Source of the DNA: Alteromonas salexigens
Lineage (GTDB): Bacteria; Pseudomonadota; Gammaproteobacteria; Enterobacterales; Alteromonadaceae
Direction: 5' to 3'
Length of the DNA: 64,000 bases
Assembly (NCBI RefSeq): GCF_025628895.1
Contig: NZ_JAOTJC010000008.1
Span: 181,312-245,311, forward strand
Shown here piece after piece: positions 44,277-54,153 of this stretch (positions are counted from its first letter, which is position 1; each line of letters begins with the position of its first letter). A model generated the notes under the pieces. That model saw nothing but the letters and a program-made list of their open reading frames with translations. It was not told the origin of the DNA and made no database searches. The translations under genes were made by a program, and so were the position numbers.

Positions 44277-44768
44277 ATGAATGACGAAAGATCAAACAAT
44301 AATGCCGCAGACAAAAACGATGAAGTCCTCCAGTGGGTAACCTATCGCCTGGGTGATGAAACCTATGGCATTAATGTTATGCAGGTACAGGAAGTGCTTC
44401 GTCACACCGAGATTGCTCCGGTACCAGGCGCACCCGATTATGTTCTGGGTATCATCAATTTACGCGGTAACGTGGTCACGGTTATTGATACCCGTGCCCG
44501 TTTCGGTCTGCCGCCTACCGATATCACTGACAACACCCGCATCGTAATCATAGAGTCTGACGAGCAGGTAGTGGGGATTCTGGTAGACAGCGTGGCGGAA
44601 GTGGTTTATCTGAAGTCTTCCGATATTGACAGCGCACCCAACGTAGGTACGGAAGAAAGTGCTAAGTTTATTCAGGGCGTAAGCAACCGGGATGGCGAAC
44701 TACTGATTCTGGTCGACCTGAACAAGTTACTCAGTGATGAAGAGTGGGATGAAATTAGCAGTATTTAA
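44277..44768 (+). CDS. cheW: Chemotaxis coupling protein CheW
   Basis: A 163-residue CheW. After a polar N-terminus, the two SH3-like subdomains carry QWVTYRLGDETYGINVMQVQ, the receptor-contact loop PDYVLGIINLRGNVVTVID with RFGLP, and VVGILVDSVAEVVYL. CheW links CheA to chemoreceptors in the array. A GGGAGCC site lies before ATG 44277. It is the last recognised che gene; a 226-base stretch follows before the DUF2802 gene. Confidence 0.95.
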   Translation: MNDERSNNNAADKNDEVLQWVTYRLGDETYGINVMQVQEVLRHTEIAPVPGAPDYVLGIINLRGNVVTVIDTRARFGLPPTDITDNTRIVIIESDEQVVGILVDSVAEVVYLKSSDIDSAPNVGTEESAKFIQGVSNRDGELLILVDLNKLLSDEEWDEISSI

Positions 44769-44773
44769 GACAG

Positions 44774-45001
44774 TTGATTCGGCCCGGGGAGCCTATCGTG
44801 CGCGCCGGGTTGCCCTTGTTGCCAGACGAAATCATGCTGACTGGCGTTAATGTCGGCAGAATGCTGAAATACCCGGAGCTGACTAATTCTCATCAGCCAA
44901 TACGCCCGGACTATCGTGGCGTTACTATCAGGCAAACGCCCGCAAAATGTCATCATGACACACTGCACCAGCGCCACAGGGATGGGGTAATACTATGTTA
45001 G
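44774..45001 (+). CDS. Doubtful small ORF between cheW and the DUF2802 gene
   Basis: A 75-codon frame opens with TTG 44774 and ends inside the next gene. The first half uses codons much like its neighbours (many third-position G or C), while the second half does not. There is no ribosome-binding site worth the name and I recognise no family. It may be a decayed or spurious frame; it is listed because it fills an otherwise empty 226-base gap. Confidence 0.15.
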   Translation: MIRPGEPIVRAGLPLLPDEIMLTGVNVGRMLKYPELTNSHQPIRPDYRGVTIRQTPAKCHHDTLHQRHRDGVILC

Positions 45002-45417
45002 CGTTTTCCACTGAAAATTTAATTATCACTGCGCTGGTTATCGTCCCGTTTGTGGTGCTGTTCATTCTGGTGCTACTCCAGCGCCGACAACTGGCACAGC
45101 TGCGCGCGGCCCTTGCTCAGCAGCAGACAGAGTTAAGTCAGCTTACCACTGATATAAAACAGGTGGTAAACCAGCAACACGAAGATCAGGCCCGCACGGT
45201 GGTAGTGACTCGCCATATTCAGGGCTTGCAAGAACAGCACACCCAACTTGAAAACCAGCTTCGGGATGTGAAGCTTCAAGACCCATCTATGCGGTTATAT
45301 CAGCGCGCCGCCGATATGGCCAGGCAGGGCGCCTCGCTGGAAGAAATTATGCAGGCTTGCGACATCCCTCCTGCAGAAGCCGAACTACTTATAAGCATGC
45401 ACACCAAACATGCCTGA
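44995..45417 (+). CDS. DUF2802 family membrane-anchored coiled-coil protein
   Basis: A 140-residue protein of the DUF2802 family, commonly found after cheW in polar-flagellum gammaproteobacteria. It has one N-terminal membrane helix (IITALVIVPFVVLFILVLLQ, residues about 10-29), a glutamine-rich coiled coil to about residue 95, and a C-terminal domain (RLYQRAADMARQGASLEEIM, then CDIPPAEAELLI) that looks like a small helix-turn-helix-like fold. The function is unknown. Its synteny with cheW and parP suggests a role in motility or polar organisation. A terminator hairpin overlaps its stop codon. Confidence 0.85.
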   Translation: MLAFSTENLIITALVIVPFVVLFILVLLQRRQLAQLRAALAQQQTELSQLTTDIKQVVNQQHEDQARTVVVTRHIQGLQEQHTQLENQLRDVKLQDPSMRLYQRAADMARQGASLEEIMQACDIPPAEAELLISMHTKHA

Positions 45418-45438
45418 ACAGGGTTCAGGTTTCCTTTC
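45413..45438 (+). terminator. Probable terminator at the end of the chemotaxis operon
   Basis: CCTGAAC (45413-45419) pairs perfectly with GTTCAGG (45423-45429) around a three-base loop, followed by TTTCCTTTCT. The stem overlaps the DUF2802 stop codon. Confidence 0.6.
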
Positions 45439-45530
45439 TGTAACGTCCCCAGCCCCGGTAAATATTTTCCTTACTTTCTGACCCGAGTACCTGGCCAAAT
45501 CATTTCCTTCCAAAGTGCTCAAATTGATTT

Positions 45531-45554
45531 AGACGTCTAGACGTAAAGATGTTG
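45531..45554 (+). promoter_or_regulatory. MetJ operator (tandem met boxes) of metA
   Basis: Three adjacent 8-base met boxes are visible: AGACGTCT (perfect consensus, 45531-45538), AGACGTAA (45539-45546) and AGATGTTG (45547-45554). The array ends on the -35 element of the metA promoter, so MetJ bound with S-adenosylmethionine would block RNA polymerase. Confidence 0.88.
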
Positions 45555-45579
45555 ACAAATAAACTGCTTTCGCCACAAT
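45552..45579 (+). promoter_or_regulatory. Sigma-70 promoter of metA
   Basis: TTGACA (45552-45557, perfect -35) is followed after 16 bases by CACAAT (45574-45579), a four-of-six match to the -10 element. The -35 overlaps the last met box. The predicted leader is about 25 bases. Confidence 0.65.
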
Positions 45580-45611
45580 GAAGACATCATCTGTTAACGG
45601 GGAATTCCACC

Positions 45612-46550
45612 ATGCCCATTCGCATACCTGAACAACTGCCGGCGCAGGATGTTTTGCTGGGAGAGAATATCTTCACGATGGACAGTGACCGGGCAGCCCA
45701 TCAGGATATTCGTCCACTGGAAGTGGGCATTTTAAATCTGATGCCGAATAAAATAGAAACCGAGGTGCAGATCCTCAGGTTGCTGTCGAATACCCCACTG
45801 CAAATCAATGTGGACCTGATCCGCATTGATAACCAGGCTCCTAAAAATACCCCGCAGTCGCATATGGATGCGTTTTATCATGACTTTTCACAGGTGGCGG
45901 AGAAGAAGTATGATGGTCTGATAGTGACCGGCGCCCCCCTGGCCCATTTGCAGTACACCAAGGTTAAGTACTGGGATACCATGGTCACCATACTTGAGTG
46001 GGCGCAGCGCCACGTGCAATCAACCCTGTACTTATGCTGGGCAGCGCACGCCGCCATGTATCATTTCCACGGTGTGCAGCGAAAGCTTCGGGAAGACAAA
46101 CTGTCCGGGGTCTACGAGCATCAGGTACTGGATCCCAACAATGAATTGTTGCGGGGCTTTGACCCGGTGTTCTATGCACCCCATTCCCGCTACGGTCATA
46201 TTCGCAGTGACGTGTACGAATCGGTGCCCGGACTACGGGTGGTGGCAGCGTCGGCGGAAGCAGGGGCGTATGTTATCGCCTCTGAAGACAAACGCAGAGT
46301 ATTTGTTACCGGTCATCCGGAGTATGATGCGCTCACCTTACATGATGAATATCAACGGGATACAGCTGCCGGCCAGCAACCCGCCGTGCCAGTGAATTAT
46401 TATCCGAACGACGATCCCAGCCTGCCACCGCTTGTCAGGTGGCGCTCACATGGTAGCCTGCTGGTAACAAACTGGCTGAACTACTATGTATACCAGACTA
46501 CTCCTTACGATTTAGAACAGCTGGCCAGTAAGGCTCAGCCAACGAGGTAA
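45612..46550 (+). CDS. metA: Homoserine O-acyltransferase MetA
   Basis: A 312-residue MetA, the first committed step of methionine synthesis, transferring a succinyl or acetyl group from CoA to homoserine. Family landmarks are IRPLEVGILNLMPNKIETE, LIVTGAPLAHLQY, the nucleophile Cys142 in LYLCWAAHAAMYHFHG, and the His-Glu pair in VTGHPEYDA. Residue 111, whose identity (Gly or Glu) separates succinyl from acetyl use in characterised enzymes, is alanine here; a small residue would be more in line with succinyl-CoA. Upstream MetJ boxes show repression by S-adenosylmethionine. metH follows after three bases. Confidence 0.93.
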   Translation: MPIRIPEQLPAQDVLLGENIFTMDSDRAAHQDIRPLEVGILNLMPNKIETEVQILRLLSNTPLQINVDLIRIDNQAPKNTPQSHMDAFYHDFSQVAEKKYDGLIVTGAPLAHLQYTKVKYWDTMVTILEWAQRHVQSTLYLCWAAHAAMYHFHGVQRKLREDKLSGVYEHQVLDPNNELLRGFDPVFYAPHSRYGHIRSDVYESVPGLRVVAASAEAGAYVIASEDKRRVFVTGHPEYDALTLHDEYQRDTAAGQQPAVPVNYYPNDDPSLPPLVRWRSHGSLLVTNWLNYYVYQTTPYDLEQLASKAQPTR

Positions 46551-46553
46551 CCC

Positions 46554-47603
46554 GTGGTAGCAACAACAGAACATCCTTTATACCGCGCCGCTCAGTCACG
46601 CATTTTATTGCTGGATGGGGCGATGGGCACCATGATCCAACAGCACAAGCTGCAGGAAGCTGATTACCGGGGCACACGCTTTGCCGACTGGCACTGTGAT
46701 GTACAGGGTAACAATGACTTACTGGTACTTACTCAGCCCGATCTTATTCACAACATTCATTGCGAATACCTGGCAGCTGGTGCCGACATTATTGAAACCA
46801 ACACCTTTAACGCCACCAGTATTGCCATGGCTGACTACGACATGTCGTCTTTGTCTGATGAAATTAACCGCGAGGCGGCCAGACTGGCCAAGTCAGCGGC
46901 CCGGGAGTATAGCACTCCGGACAGGCCCCGCTTTGTTGCCGGCGTATTAGGGCCAACCAACCGCACCGCCTCTATTTCTCCGGATGTGAACGATCCGGGC
47001 AAGCGTAATGTTACCTTTGACGCGCTGGTTGAGGCTTATTCGGCATCTTGTCGTGCGCTTATTGAAGGCGGAAGTGACCTCATTATGCTGGAGACAATTT
47101 TTGATACGTTGAATGCCAAGGCAGCGGTGTTCGCGGTCGAGACGGTGTTTGATGAACTGAATCAGCGCTTACCGGTGATGGTGTCTGGCACCATTACGGA
47201 TGCATCAGGACGCACCTTGTCGGGTCAGACAGCAGAGGCGTTTTATTATTCAATGAGGCATGTTACGCCCATTTCATTCGGCCTTAACTGCGCACTGGGT
47301 CCCGACTTGCTGCGTCAGTATGTTGACGAAGTTGCCGCCGTGGCAGAGTGTCTGGTTTCGGCGCATCCCAATGCGGGCCTGCCCAATGAATTCGGCGAGT
47401 ATGATATGGAAGGGCCTGAAATGGCGACGCACATTGGCGAATGGGCCCGGGCCGGACTGGTCAATATTGTCGGGGGCTGTTGTGGCAGCACACCGGAGCA
47501 TATCCGTGAAATCGCCAGTGCAGTAGAAGGCGTGCCTCCCCGCCAGGTGCCCAGCTTTGAACCCAGAATGCGGCTGTCGGGTCTGGAACCCTTCGTTCAC
47601 TAA
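46554..47603 (+). CDS. metH: Methionine synthase, homocysteine-binding subunit (split MetH, N-terminal module)
   Basis: A 349-residue protein equal to the first module of cobalamin-dependent methionine synthase. It starts at GTG 46554 with a CGAGG site and shows [17 protein letters not shown], the zinc cysteine of [14 protein letters not shown], and the double cysteine of [14 protein letters not shown]. It ends [12 protein letters not shown], where full-length MetH continues directly into the pterin module. It should bind homocysteine and zinc and work with the large subunit encoded nine bases downstream. A stand-alone betaine-type homocysteine methyltransferase is unlikely, given the MetH-like ending and the neighbour. 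Confidence 0.9.
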   Translation: MVATTEHPLYRAAQSRILLLDGAMGTMIQQHKLQEADYRGTRFADWHCDVQGNNDLLVLTQPDLIHNIHCEYLAAGADIIETNTFNATSIAMADYDMSSLSDEINREAARLAKSAAREYSTPDRPRFVAGVLGPTNRTASISPDVNDPGKRNVTFDALVEAYSASCRALIEGGSDLIMLETIFDTLNAKAAVFAVETVFDELNQRLPVMVSGTITDASGRTLSGQTAEAFYYSMRHVTPISFGLNCALGPDLLRQYVDEVAAVAECLVSAHPNAGLPNEFGEYDMEGPEMATHIGEWARAGLVNIVGGCCGSTPEHIREIASAVEGVPPRQVPSFEPRMRLSGLEPFVH

Positions 47604-47612
47604 GAGAGTATT

Positions 47613-50237
47613 ATGTCAGCAGAATTTTCTAGTTTTATTAATATCGGTGAACGCACCAACGTGACCGGATCGGCGGTTTTTAAACGCCTGATCCTGAATG
47701 ATGACTATGAAAAAGCCCTGGATGTGGCTCGCCAGCAGGTGGAAAACGGCGCGCAGATAATTGATGTGAATATGGATGAGGCCATGCTCGATTCTGTGCA
47801 GGCCATGCAAACCTTTCTTAATTTAATTGCCTCAGAGCCCGACATCAGCCGGGTGCCTATCATGATTGACTCGTCAAAATGGGAAGTCATCGAAGCCGGG
47901 CTGAAGTGTGTACAGGGCAAGGCCATCGTAAACTCCATCAGTCTGAAAGAAGGTGAAGCCCAGTTTATTGAGCAGGCAACGCTTATCAAGCGCTACGGGG
48001 CTGCCGCCGTGGTTATGGCGTTCGATGAATCCGGTCAGGCGGATACCCAGGCCCGTAAAGTGGAAATTTGTCAGCGCAGCTACCGGGTACTGACAGAACA
48101 GGTAGGCTTCCCGCCGGAAGACATCATTTTTGACCCCAATATTTTTGCCGTGGCTACCGGTATAGAAGATCACGACAATTATGCCGTCGATTTTATTCAG
48201 GCCACCCGGGAGATTCGCCGTACCTGTCCCCATGTGCATGTGTCCGGTGGGCTGTCTAATATTTCATTCTCGTTTCGGGGTAATAACCCGGTACGTGAGG
48301 CCATGCACTCGGTTTTCCTGTACCACGCTATCCGCGCGGGCATGGATATGGCCATTGTTAATGCCGGTCAGCTGGAAGTCTACGACGAAATTCCTGAGGT
48401 GTTACGCAATGCGGTAGAAGATGTGATCCTTAATCGCCATGCCGAGGCCACCGAGCGCTTGCTCGAACTGGCTCCCCAGTTTCAGGGTGACGGCAAAGCT
48501 GCAGCGAAAGAAGATTTAAGCTGGCGCGAACAACCAGTGAATAAGCGACTGGAGCATGCGCTGGTAAAAGGGATCACCGATTACATCATTGATGATACCG
48601 AAGAAGCCCGCCAAGCGGCCGAGCGTCCCCTGCACGTCATCGAAGGGCCGTTGATGGACGGCATGAATGTGGTAGGAGACTTGTTTGGTGAAGGCAAAAT
48701 GTTTCTTCCCCAGGTGGTTAAATCTGCGCGGGTAATGAAAAAGGCCGTGGCCCATCTGCAGCCCTATATAGAGGCGGAGAAAACCGAAGACAGTCAGAGC
48801 AACGGTAAGATCCTGCTGGCCACAGTCAAAGGGGACGTGCATGACATTGGTAAAAACATTGTCGGCGTGGTACTGCAATGTAATAACTTTGAGGTGATCG
48901 ACCTTGGCGTGATGGTGCCCTGCGCCACCATTTTGCAAACCGCGAAAGACGAAAAAGTGGACATGATTGGCCTGTCCGGTCTGATTACGCCGTCGCTGGA
49001 TGAAATGGTGCACGTCGCCAAAGAGATGCAACGCCAGGAGTTTTCCTTGCCGCTGCTGATAGGTGGCGCCACCACGTCTAAAGCGCACACTGCAGTGAAA
49101 ATAGAACAGAATTATGATGCGCCGGTGGTGTATGTGCCTAATGCCAGTCGCGCCGTGGGTGTATGTCAGAAATTGCTCGGTAAAGTCTCCCGGGTGGAGT
49201 TCGCCGAGGCGCTGAAAAAGGATTACGACAAAGTGCGTGATCAGCACGCCCGTAAACAGCCACGCTCCCGTCCGGTGAGTCTGCAGGATGCCAGGGATAA
49301 TGGCTTTAAGCCTGACTTTACGACGTTACCGGTAGCACCTAACCAGCCTGGCGTCACCCCGGTTACGGCCTCGCTTGCTACGTTGCGAGACTATATCGAC
49401 TGGACGCCGTTCTTTCTTACCTGGTCACTAGCCGGTAAGTTTCCCCGCATTCTTGATGATGAGGTGGTCGGGGAGCAGGCGCGCGAGCTGTATGCCGACG
49501 CTAATGCCATGCTTGATGACATTATTGCCGGTAACCAGCTGGAAGCAAAAGGCGTGATTGGTCTATTTCCGGCCAACCGGGTGGGTGATGATATTGAAAT
49601 TTTTCATGACGAACAACGCGACGCGGTGCGGGCCACGGCCCACCACCTGCGGCAGCAGACCCTGAAGTCCGGATACGCAAATTACTGTTTGTCCGACTTT
49701 GTGGCATCCAAAGAAACCGGCATTGCTGACTATGTGGGCGCGTTTGCTGTCACCGGTGGGATTGGTGAGGACGAGTTGGCCGCACAGTTTAAAGCGAACG
49801 GCGATGATTATAACGCCATCATGGCGCAGGCGTTGGCTGACCGTCTTGCCGAAGCGTTTGCCGAATATTTACATGAACAGGTACGCAAGCACTATTGGGG
49901 CTATGCCCCGGATGAAGCGCTGGACAACGATGCGCTGATCCGGGAGAAGTATCAGGGGATCCGTCCTGCACCGGGTTACGCTGCCTGCCCTGAACACACG
50001 GAAAAACAAACCATTTGGGATTTGCTGTCGGTGGAAGAGCATACCGGTATGAAGCTCACCGAAAGCTATGCCATGTGGCCCGGCGCGTCAGTTTCTGGCT
50101 GGTATTTTGCGCATCCGCAAGCGAAGTACTTTGCCGTAGCGAAAATTCAACGTGATCAGCTTACCGATTACGCGACCCGTAAAAACTGGTCGGTAGAAGA
50201 AGCAGAGCGGTGGCTGGGGCCCAATTTACATGACTGA
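47613..50237 (+). CDS. metH: Methionine synthase, pterin-, cobalamin- and AdoMet-binding subunit (split MetH, C-terminal modules)
   Basis: An 874-residue protein carrying the remaining modules of MetH. Pterin-binding domain: [19 protein letters not shown], with [13 protein letters not shown]. Cobalamin domain: cap helices near 300-385, then the histidine-ligand motif [17 protein letters not shown] and the ILLATVKG strand. Reactivation domain: [18 protein letters not shown] and [20 protein letters not shown]. It methylates cob(I)alamin from methyltetrahydrofolate and must pass the methyl group to homocysteine on the separate small subunit. The start follows an AAGAGAG site. The stop overlaps the next gene by eight bases. 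No cobalamin riboswitch was seen; control appears to come from MetJ upstream of metA. Confidence 0.94.
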   Translation: MSAEFSSFINIGERTNVTGSAVFKRLILNDDYEKALDVARQQVENGAQIIDVNMDEAMLDSVQAMQTFLNLIASEPDISRVPIMIDSSKWEVIEAGLKCVQGKAIVNSISLKEGEAQFIEQATLIKRYGAAAVVMAFDESGQADTQARKVEICQRSYRVLTEQVGFPPEDIIFDPNIFAVATGIEDHDNYAVDFIQATREIRRTCPHVHVSGGLSNISFSFRGNNPVREAMHSVFLYHAIRAGMDMAIVNAGQLEVYDEIPEVLRNAVEDVILNRHAEATERLLELAPQFQGDGKAAAKEDLSWREQPVNKRLEHALVKGITDYIIDDTEEARQAAERPLHVIEGPLMDGMNVVGDLFGEGKMFLPQVVKSARVMKKAVAHLQPYIEAEKTEDSQSNGKILLATVKGDVHDIGKNIVGVVLQCNNFEVIDLGVMVPCATILQTAKDEKVDMIGLSGLITPSLDEMVHVAKEMQRQEFSLPLLIGGATTSKAHTAVKIEQNYDAPVVYVPNASRAVGVCQKLLGKVSRVEFAEALKKDYDKVRDQHARKQPRSRPVSLQDARDNGFKPDFTTLPVAPNQPGVTPVTASLATLRDYIDWTPFFLTWSLAGKFPRILDDEVVGEQARELYADANAMLDDIIAGNQLEAKGVIGLFPANRVGDDIEIFHDEQRDAVRATAHHLRQQTLKSGYANYCLSDFVASKETGIADYVGAFAVTGGIGEDELAAQFKANGDDYNAIMAQALADRLAEAFAEYLHEQVRKHYWGYAPDEALDNDALIREKYQGIRPAPGYAACPEHTEKQTIWDLLSVEEHTGMKLTESYAMWPGASVSGWYFAHPQAKYFAVAKIQRDQLTDYATRKNWSVEEAERWLGPNLHD

Positions 50238-50820
50238 TAAGCCATTTAGTCAGGCCTGTGAAAATAACAAGCGGCCAATTCTGGAGATCCTGAGGGAGGC
50301 GTTTGCCACATGTACCCGGGTGTTGGAAGTGGGCAGTGGCACAGGGCAGCATGCAGTGTATATGGCTGCGCAGTTGCCACATGTGCAATGGCAGACCAGT
50401 GATCAGCCAGCCTATCACGAAGGGATCCGTGCCTGGCAACAGGAACTGGGTACCGATAACTGTCTGCCGCCACGGGCACTGACGATTGGTCAGGACGTCA
50501 TTCCCGCTGCCGAGTTCGACGGGATCTTTACGGCGAACACTGCGCATATCATGCAAAAACACGAAGCAAAACTGTTAATGCAGCAGGTGAGTGCAGCGCT
50601 CCCCGCCGGTGGGGTCTTTTGCCAGTATGGACCGTTTACCCGGCAGGGTGAGTTCAACTCCACCAGTAACCGCGAGTTTCATGCATCGCTCATCGCGCGC
50701 GGCTACGGTGGTTACCGCGACCTCGACGAGTTACAACAGTGGGCGCCAGCGCTTACCCTTACGCAGCTGCACACCATGCCCGCCAATAACCTGATGCTGG
50801 TGTGGCACAAACACAGTTAA
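50230..50820 (+). CDS. DUF938 family SAM-dependent methyltransferase
   Basis: A 196-residue class I methyltransferase of the DUF938 family. It opens [19 protein letters not shown] and has motif [21 protein letters not shown], then [13 protein letters not shown] and the family's [17 protein letters not shown] and [15 protein letters not shown] segments. The substrate is unknown. ATG 50230 overlaps the end of the large metH subunit by eight bases, so it belongs to the methionine operon. Cotranscription with a methyl-group supply operon may be meaningful. Confidence 0.88.
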   Translation: MTDKPFSQACENNKRPILEILREAFATCTRVLEVGSGTGQHAVYMAAQLPHVQWQTSDQPAYHEGIRAWQQELGTDNCLPPRALTIGQDVIPAAEFDGIFTANTAHIMQKHEAKLLMQQVSAALPAGGVFCQYGPFTRQGEFNSTSNREFHASLIARGYGGYRDLDELQQWAPALTLTQLHTMPANNLMLVWHKHS

Positions 50821-50983
50821 CCTATGTTTTCGCAGGAAATTGTCGTGGGTGGGGCCGGGGAAAATCACCAACCAGTTCGATGACAGTGTAATTTGTGTGC
50901 AGGTCTGATATAACCAATAGTTACAAAGAAGAGCACGGACATATCTGGATGTCTAAGCTGCCAACAAATAATAATGACAAACA

Positions 50984-53017
50984 ATGAGTGGTTATATGAA
51001 ATCGATGTCTCTCCAGAAGAAATTTATGCTGATCGTGGGCGGCAGTATTGCCGTGATGCTGTTTATCACCGCCGTCTTTGTAGTTAACTTTATCGCTGAT
51101 AAGACTGAACAAAATATCAAACAGGAAGTGACCAACCTGGTCAGGCTGGAATCCCAGGCGGTGGAGAGTTTCTTTTCCCACTACGGCGGGGTCGCCAGCA
51201 CTTTCTTAAGCAGTCCGTATGTGCAGGACTTTTTTGCCCGGCACCAAACCCGTGGTGCGCCCAAACGGTCACTGCCACAAGCTGATACCATGTATCAGTT
51301 GTTTCGTAGTATCAGTGAAGACGAACCCAATATTAAGTCAGCATTCTTTGGCTCAGCCAGCACCGGTGAATACTTTTACGAAGAAGGCCGGGTAGGGGTT
51401 GAGGCAGAAGGCCCGGATGCCGGAGACCCAGCCAAGGGTTACTTCGCCACCCAGCGACCATGGTTTAATACTGCGGTAAAAAACGGCGAGTTATACGTTA
51501 CGCCGCCGGCTGTTGACTCTCAGGACGGTACTGTGTCAGCAGTCATTCAGCAGCCTGTTTACCAGGGCGATACGCTGCTTGGCGTGGGCGGAATCGATAT
51601 TCTGATTAGCACAGTGGGTGACGTGATTGACGGCATTCGTTTCCAGGATCAGGGCACGGCCTTCCTGCTCGACGAAAATCAACGCATTGTGTATTTCCCT
51701 AAACAGGAAAAAGACCTGTCACTGAGTTCTCCCATTGCCAGTTTTGATGACACCTTTGCAGACACCGCTGGTTTTGAGGCGCTGGCTGGCGCTATCAGAA
51801 GCCAGTCGATGGGGATGGTGCCGGTTACCTGGCGCGGCCAGGACTTTTATGCGGTGTACGAGCATGCCAAGCTGGACTCACCCACCATGGACTGGAGCCT
51901 GGGGATCCTTATCCCGGCATCGCTGATTACCGATCCTATCAACGAAGCGATTACCTCGGCCGCAATCCTGTCATTGGTTATCATTCTGATTATTGCCGCG
52001 ATCACCTATACCGTGGGTGCGCGCATTACCCGGCCTATTCTCAAGATGCGTGACGCAATGGCGGAAATCGCCAGCGGTGATGGCGATCTGACCAAACGGC
52101 TGGAAATTACCAGCAATGACGAGGTAGGTGCGCTGGCGGCAGAGTTTAACCGTTTTACCGATACGCTCCGTGACCTGTTGCGACAGACCGCCTCGCATAC
52201 CGAAGCGGTAGCCGATGCCGCAGCGCACCTGCGGGATGTATCCCACTCTTCCAGCCATGAAATTCAGCAGGAACGCCATCAGGTAGACAGTGTGACCAGT
52301 GCCGTTACCGAAATGGCCGCCACCGTGGTAGAAATTTCCAACAATGCCGCGCAGTCGAGTCAGGCTGCTGATGATGCCGATAATCTGGTGGCAACCGGCA
52401 CCCAGCAGGCCACAGACGCCATGCACGAGATACAGTCACTGGCGAACGCCATTAACGAAGGCGTCGATGTGGTAAGTGGCCTGAGCAAAGAGTCAGACAA
52501 TATTGGCGCCGTTATCGATGTGATTAACAGCATAGCGGAGCAGACCAACCTGCTGGCCCTTAATGCAGCCATTGAGGCCGCCCGGGCTGGCGAACAGGGG
52601 CGTGGTTTCGCCGTGGTAGCAGACGAAGTCCGTTCACTGGCCAGCCGCACTCAGGACTCCACAGACGATATCCGCCGGATGGTAGAACGTCTGCAAAATA
52701 TGGCAGAACGCACTGACGCTGTAATGCAGGAAGGAAAGCAGCAATCGCAACGGGGAGTAGAAAAAACCGAGCGGGTAGTGACCTCTCTTGAGCAAATCAG
52801 CAATGCTATTGGCACCGTTCAGGCGCAGAGTAGCCAGATAGCCCAGGCAACTGAGCAGCAAACGCAGGCAGCAGAAGAGATTAACCAGTCACTGGTGCGC
52901 ATCTCTGGCTCAGGTGACCGTACCAGCCAGCATGCGGAAGAACTGGCTGCAGAGGCAACTCAGTTGAGTCAGGTGTCGGCCGAACTTCGTGATCTGGTGA
53001 ATCAGTTCAAGGTGTAA
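50984..53017 (+). CDS. Methyl-accepting chemotaxis protein with dCache sensor domain
   Basis: A 677-residue chemoreceptor. An N-terminal membrane helix (residues about 16-37) is followed by a periplasmic region to about residue 320 with the pattern of a double Cache domain ([38 protein letters not shown]). A second helix ([20 protein letters not shown]), a HAMP domain ([20 protein letters not shown]) and the methyl-accepting signalling domain follow, with hairpin tip [20 protein letters not shown]. The ligand is unknown; dCache receptors often bind amino acids or small organic acids. ATG 50996 is an alternative start. It is monocistronic, with a terminator behind it. Confidence 0.94.
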   Translation: MSGYMKSMSLQKKFMLIVGGSIAVMLFITAVFVVNFIADKTEQNIKQEVTNLVRLESQAVESFFSHYGGVASTFLSSPYVQDFFARHQTRGAPKRSLPQADTMYQLFRSISEDEPNIKSAFFGSASTGEYFYEEGRVGVEAEGPDAGDPAKGYFATQRPWFNTAVKNGELYVTPPAVDSQDGTVSAVIQQPVYQGDTLLGVGGIDILISTVGDVIDGIRFQDQGTAFLLDENQRIVYFPKQEKDLSLSSPIASFDDTFADTAGFEALAGAIRSQSMGMVPVTWRGQDFYAVYEHAKLDSPTMDWSLGILIPASLITDPINEAITSAAILSLVIILIIAAITYTVGARITRPILKMRDAMAEIASGDGDLTKRLEITSNDEVGALAAEFNRFTDTLRDLLRQTASHTEAVADAAAHLRDVSHSSSHEIQQERHQVDSVTSAVTEMAATVVEISNNAAQSSQAADDADNLVATGTQQATDAMHEIQSLANAINEGVDVVSGLSKESDNIGAVIDVINSIAEQTNLLALNAAIEAARAGEQGRGFAVVADEVRSLASRTQDSTDDIRRMVERLQNMAERTDAVMQEGKQQSQRGVEKTERVVTSLEQISNAIGTVQAQSSQIAQATEQQTQAAEEINQSLVRISGSGDRTSQHAEELAAEATQLSQVSAELRDLVNQFKV

Positions 53018-53038
53018 GGCAAAGCAACCACACATAAT

Positions 53039-53059
53039 AAGGCGCTCTGGCGCCTTTTT
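53039..53059 (+). terminator. Rho-independent terminator after the chemoreceptor gene
   Basis: AAGGCGC (53039-53045) and GCGCCTT (53050-53056) form a perfect seven-base stem with a TCTG loop and a run of T. It lies between convergent genes; upstream A bases make weak action on the minus-strand LysR gene possible. Confidence 0.85.
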
Positions 53060-53061
53060 GA

Positions 53062-54015
53062 TTATTCGCCCAGTGCATCACTGACAGCGACCGCGTCGGA
53101 TAAGCGGGTCTGAATAATCTCCCGCATGTCTGCCGCCAGTGCGCGAAAGGTCTGACGCCCAGGCGCTGTATTCCGCCAGGCCAGCGAGTGCTGACGGGCA
53201 ATGGGCATGCCGTCAATTTCACACACATGCAGCGCGTCCGGTTTATGTAATTCTGAGTGAATATACAAGCCGGGCAAAAATGCGACGCCCATGCCCATTA
53301 CTACCATCTGTCTGAGAGTATCCAGACTGGTGCCTTCGTAATCGCGCTGCAAACTTGCCCCTATACGCATACACACGTCCTGAACCTGATGATGAAAATG
53401 GTGACGATCTTCCAGCGTCAGTACTTTTTCGCCTTGTAACTGGTCTGGTGAAACCATTGGAACGCCAGCTAGATGGTGGTCAGATGGGATTACAAATTTC
53501 AGTGGCTCGGTAAACAGGGGCTGGACCACCACCTGCGAATTTTTCTCGAATACCGGAGATAGTATCAGGTCATATTCACCGCTGAGCAGGCCGTCGTGCA
53601 GTGCATGAGGGGCGCCTTCCCGCACATAAAATTTCAGGTGAGGGTGCTGGGCGTGGAGACCCGGCAGCACGTGGGGCAGCAGGTACGGACCCAGTGTGGG
53701 TGGGATCCCCAGCCGGAACGTCGCCCCTTCGCCTTCCGACAAGCCCCGGGAGATTTCAGCAAACCGTTGACCCGCCTGCAAAATATCCTCAGCGGCGTCC
53801 AGCAACGCTTTGCCCTGCGGCGACAGTAAGGTTCCCGATCGCGAACGTTCAAACAAAGGCACGCCCACGGCGTTCTCCAGCGCGTTGATTTGTGTGGTCA
53901 GAGTGGGCTGACTGATCCCCAACACCGAGGCTGCCCGGCGGTAACTCAATTGCTTAGCCACTGTGACGAAATAGCGGATCTGGTTTAGTGACGGAATCTT
54001 GCCTTGGAAATGCAT
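53062..54015 (-). CDS. LysR-family regulator, OxyR-like without the peroxidatic cysteine
   Basis: A 317-residue LysR protein counted from ATG 54015; the frame runs on to 54069, but the longer form adds an unusual N-terminus and would reach into the divergent promoter region. The winged helix-turn-helix is IRYFVTVAKQLSYRRAASVL with GISQPTLTTQINALE. The effector domain aligns well with OxyR (VLTLEDRHHFHHQVQDVC, then TSLDTLRQMVVMGMGVAFLP). The OxyR redox pair Cys199/Cys208 corresponds here to His206 and Cys215, so peroxide sensing by disulfide formation is not possible in the usual way. It is transcribed divergently from the carbonic anhydrase-SulP pair and probably controls it. Confidence 0.87.
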   Translation of the reverse strand: MHFQGKIPSLNQIRYFVTVAKQLSYRRAASVLGISQPTLTTQINALENAVGVPLFERSRSGTLLSPQGKALLDAAEDILQAGQRFAEISRGLSEGEGATFRLGIPPTLGPYLLPHVLPGLHAQHPHLKFYVREGAPHALHDGLLSGEYDLILSPVFEKNSQVVVQPLFTEPLKFVIPSDHHLAGVPMVSPDQLQGEKVLTLEDRHHFHHQVQDVCMRIGASLQRDYEGTSLDTLRQMVVMGMGVAFLPGLYIHSELHKPDALHVCEIDGMPIARQHSLAWRNTAPGRQTFRALAADMREIIQTRLSDAVAVSDALGE

Positions 54016-54049
54016 AAGAGAACCCAGGGTAAAACATCTTAAAATATGC

Positions 54050-54068
54050 TGATAGGTAAAGGTTATCA
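54050..54068. promoter_or_regulatory. Candidate LysR operator in the divergent regulatory region
   Basis: TGATA (54050-54054) and TATCA (54064-54068) form a perfect inverted repeat with a nine-base centre, close to the T-N11-A geometry of LysR sites. It lies between the divergent LysR and carbonic anhydrase genes. A further CTATCA half-site occurs near 54093. Shape and place are suggestive only. Confidence 0.35.
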
Positions 54069-54153
54069 CGACAAGGTATATTATTCTATAAAGCTATCAG
54101 GGGACACTCGTCGTTTTCATTTTCATAACAATACGATACTAATGGGAGCAAAA

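Noticed and set aside
45418..47612. Cobalamin or SAM riboswitch for the methionine genes
   Set aside because: The leader before metA is too short and holds MetJ boxes; no riboswitch core was recognised before either metH gene.
46551..47615. Frameshift or assembly error splitting metH
   Set aside because: Both parts have their own start, ribosome-binding site and clean domain boundaries, and the linker between them is not coding in another frame.
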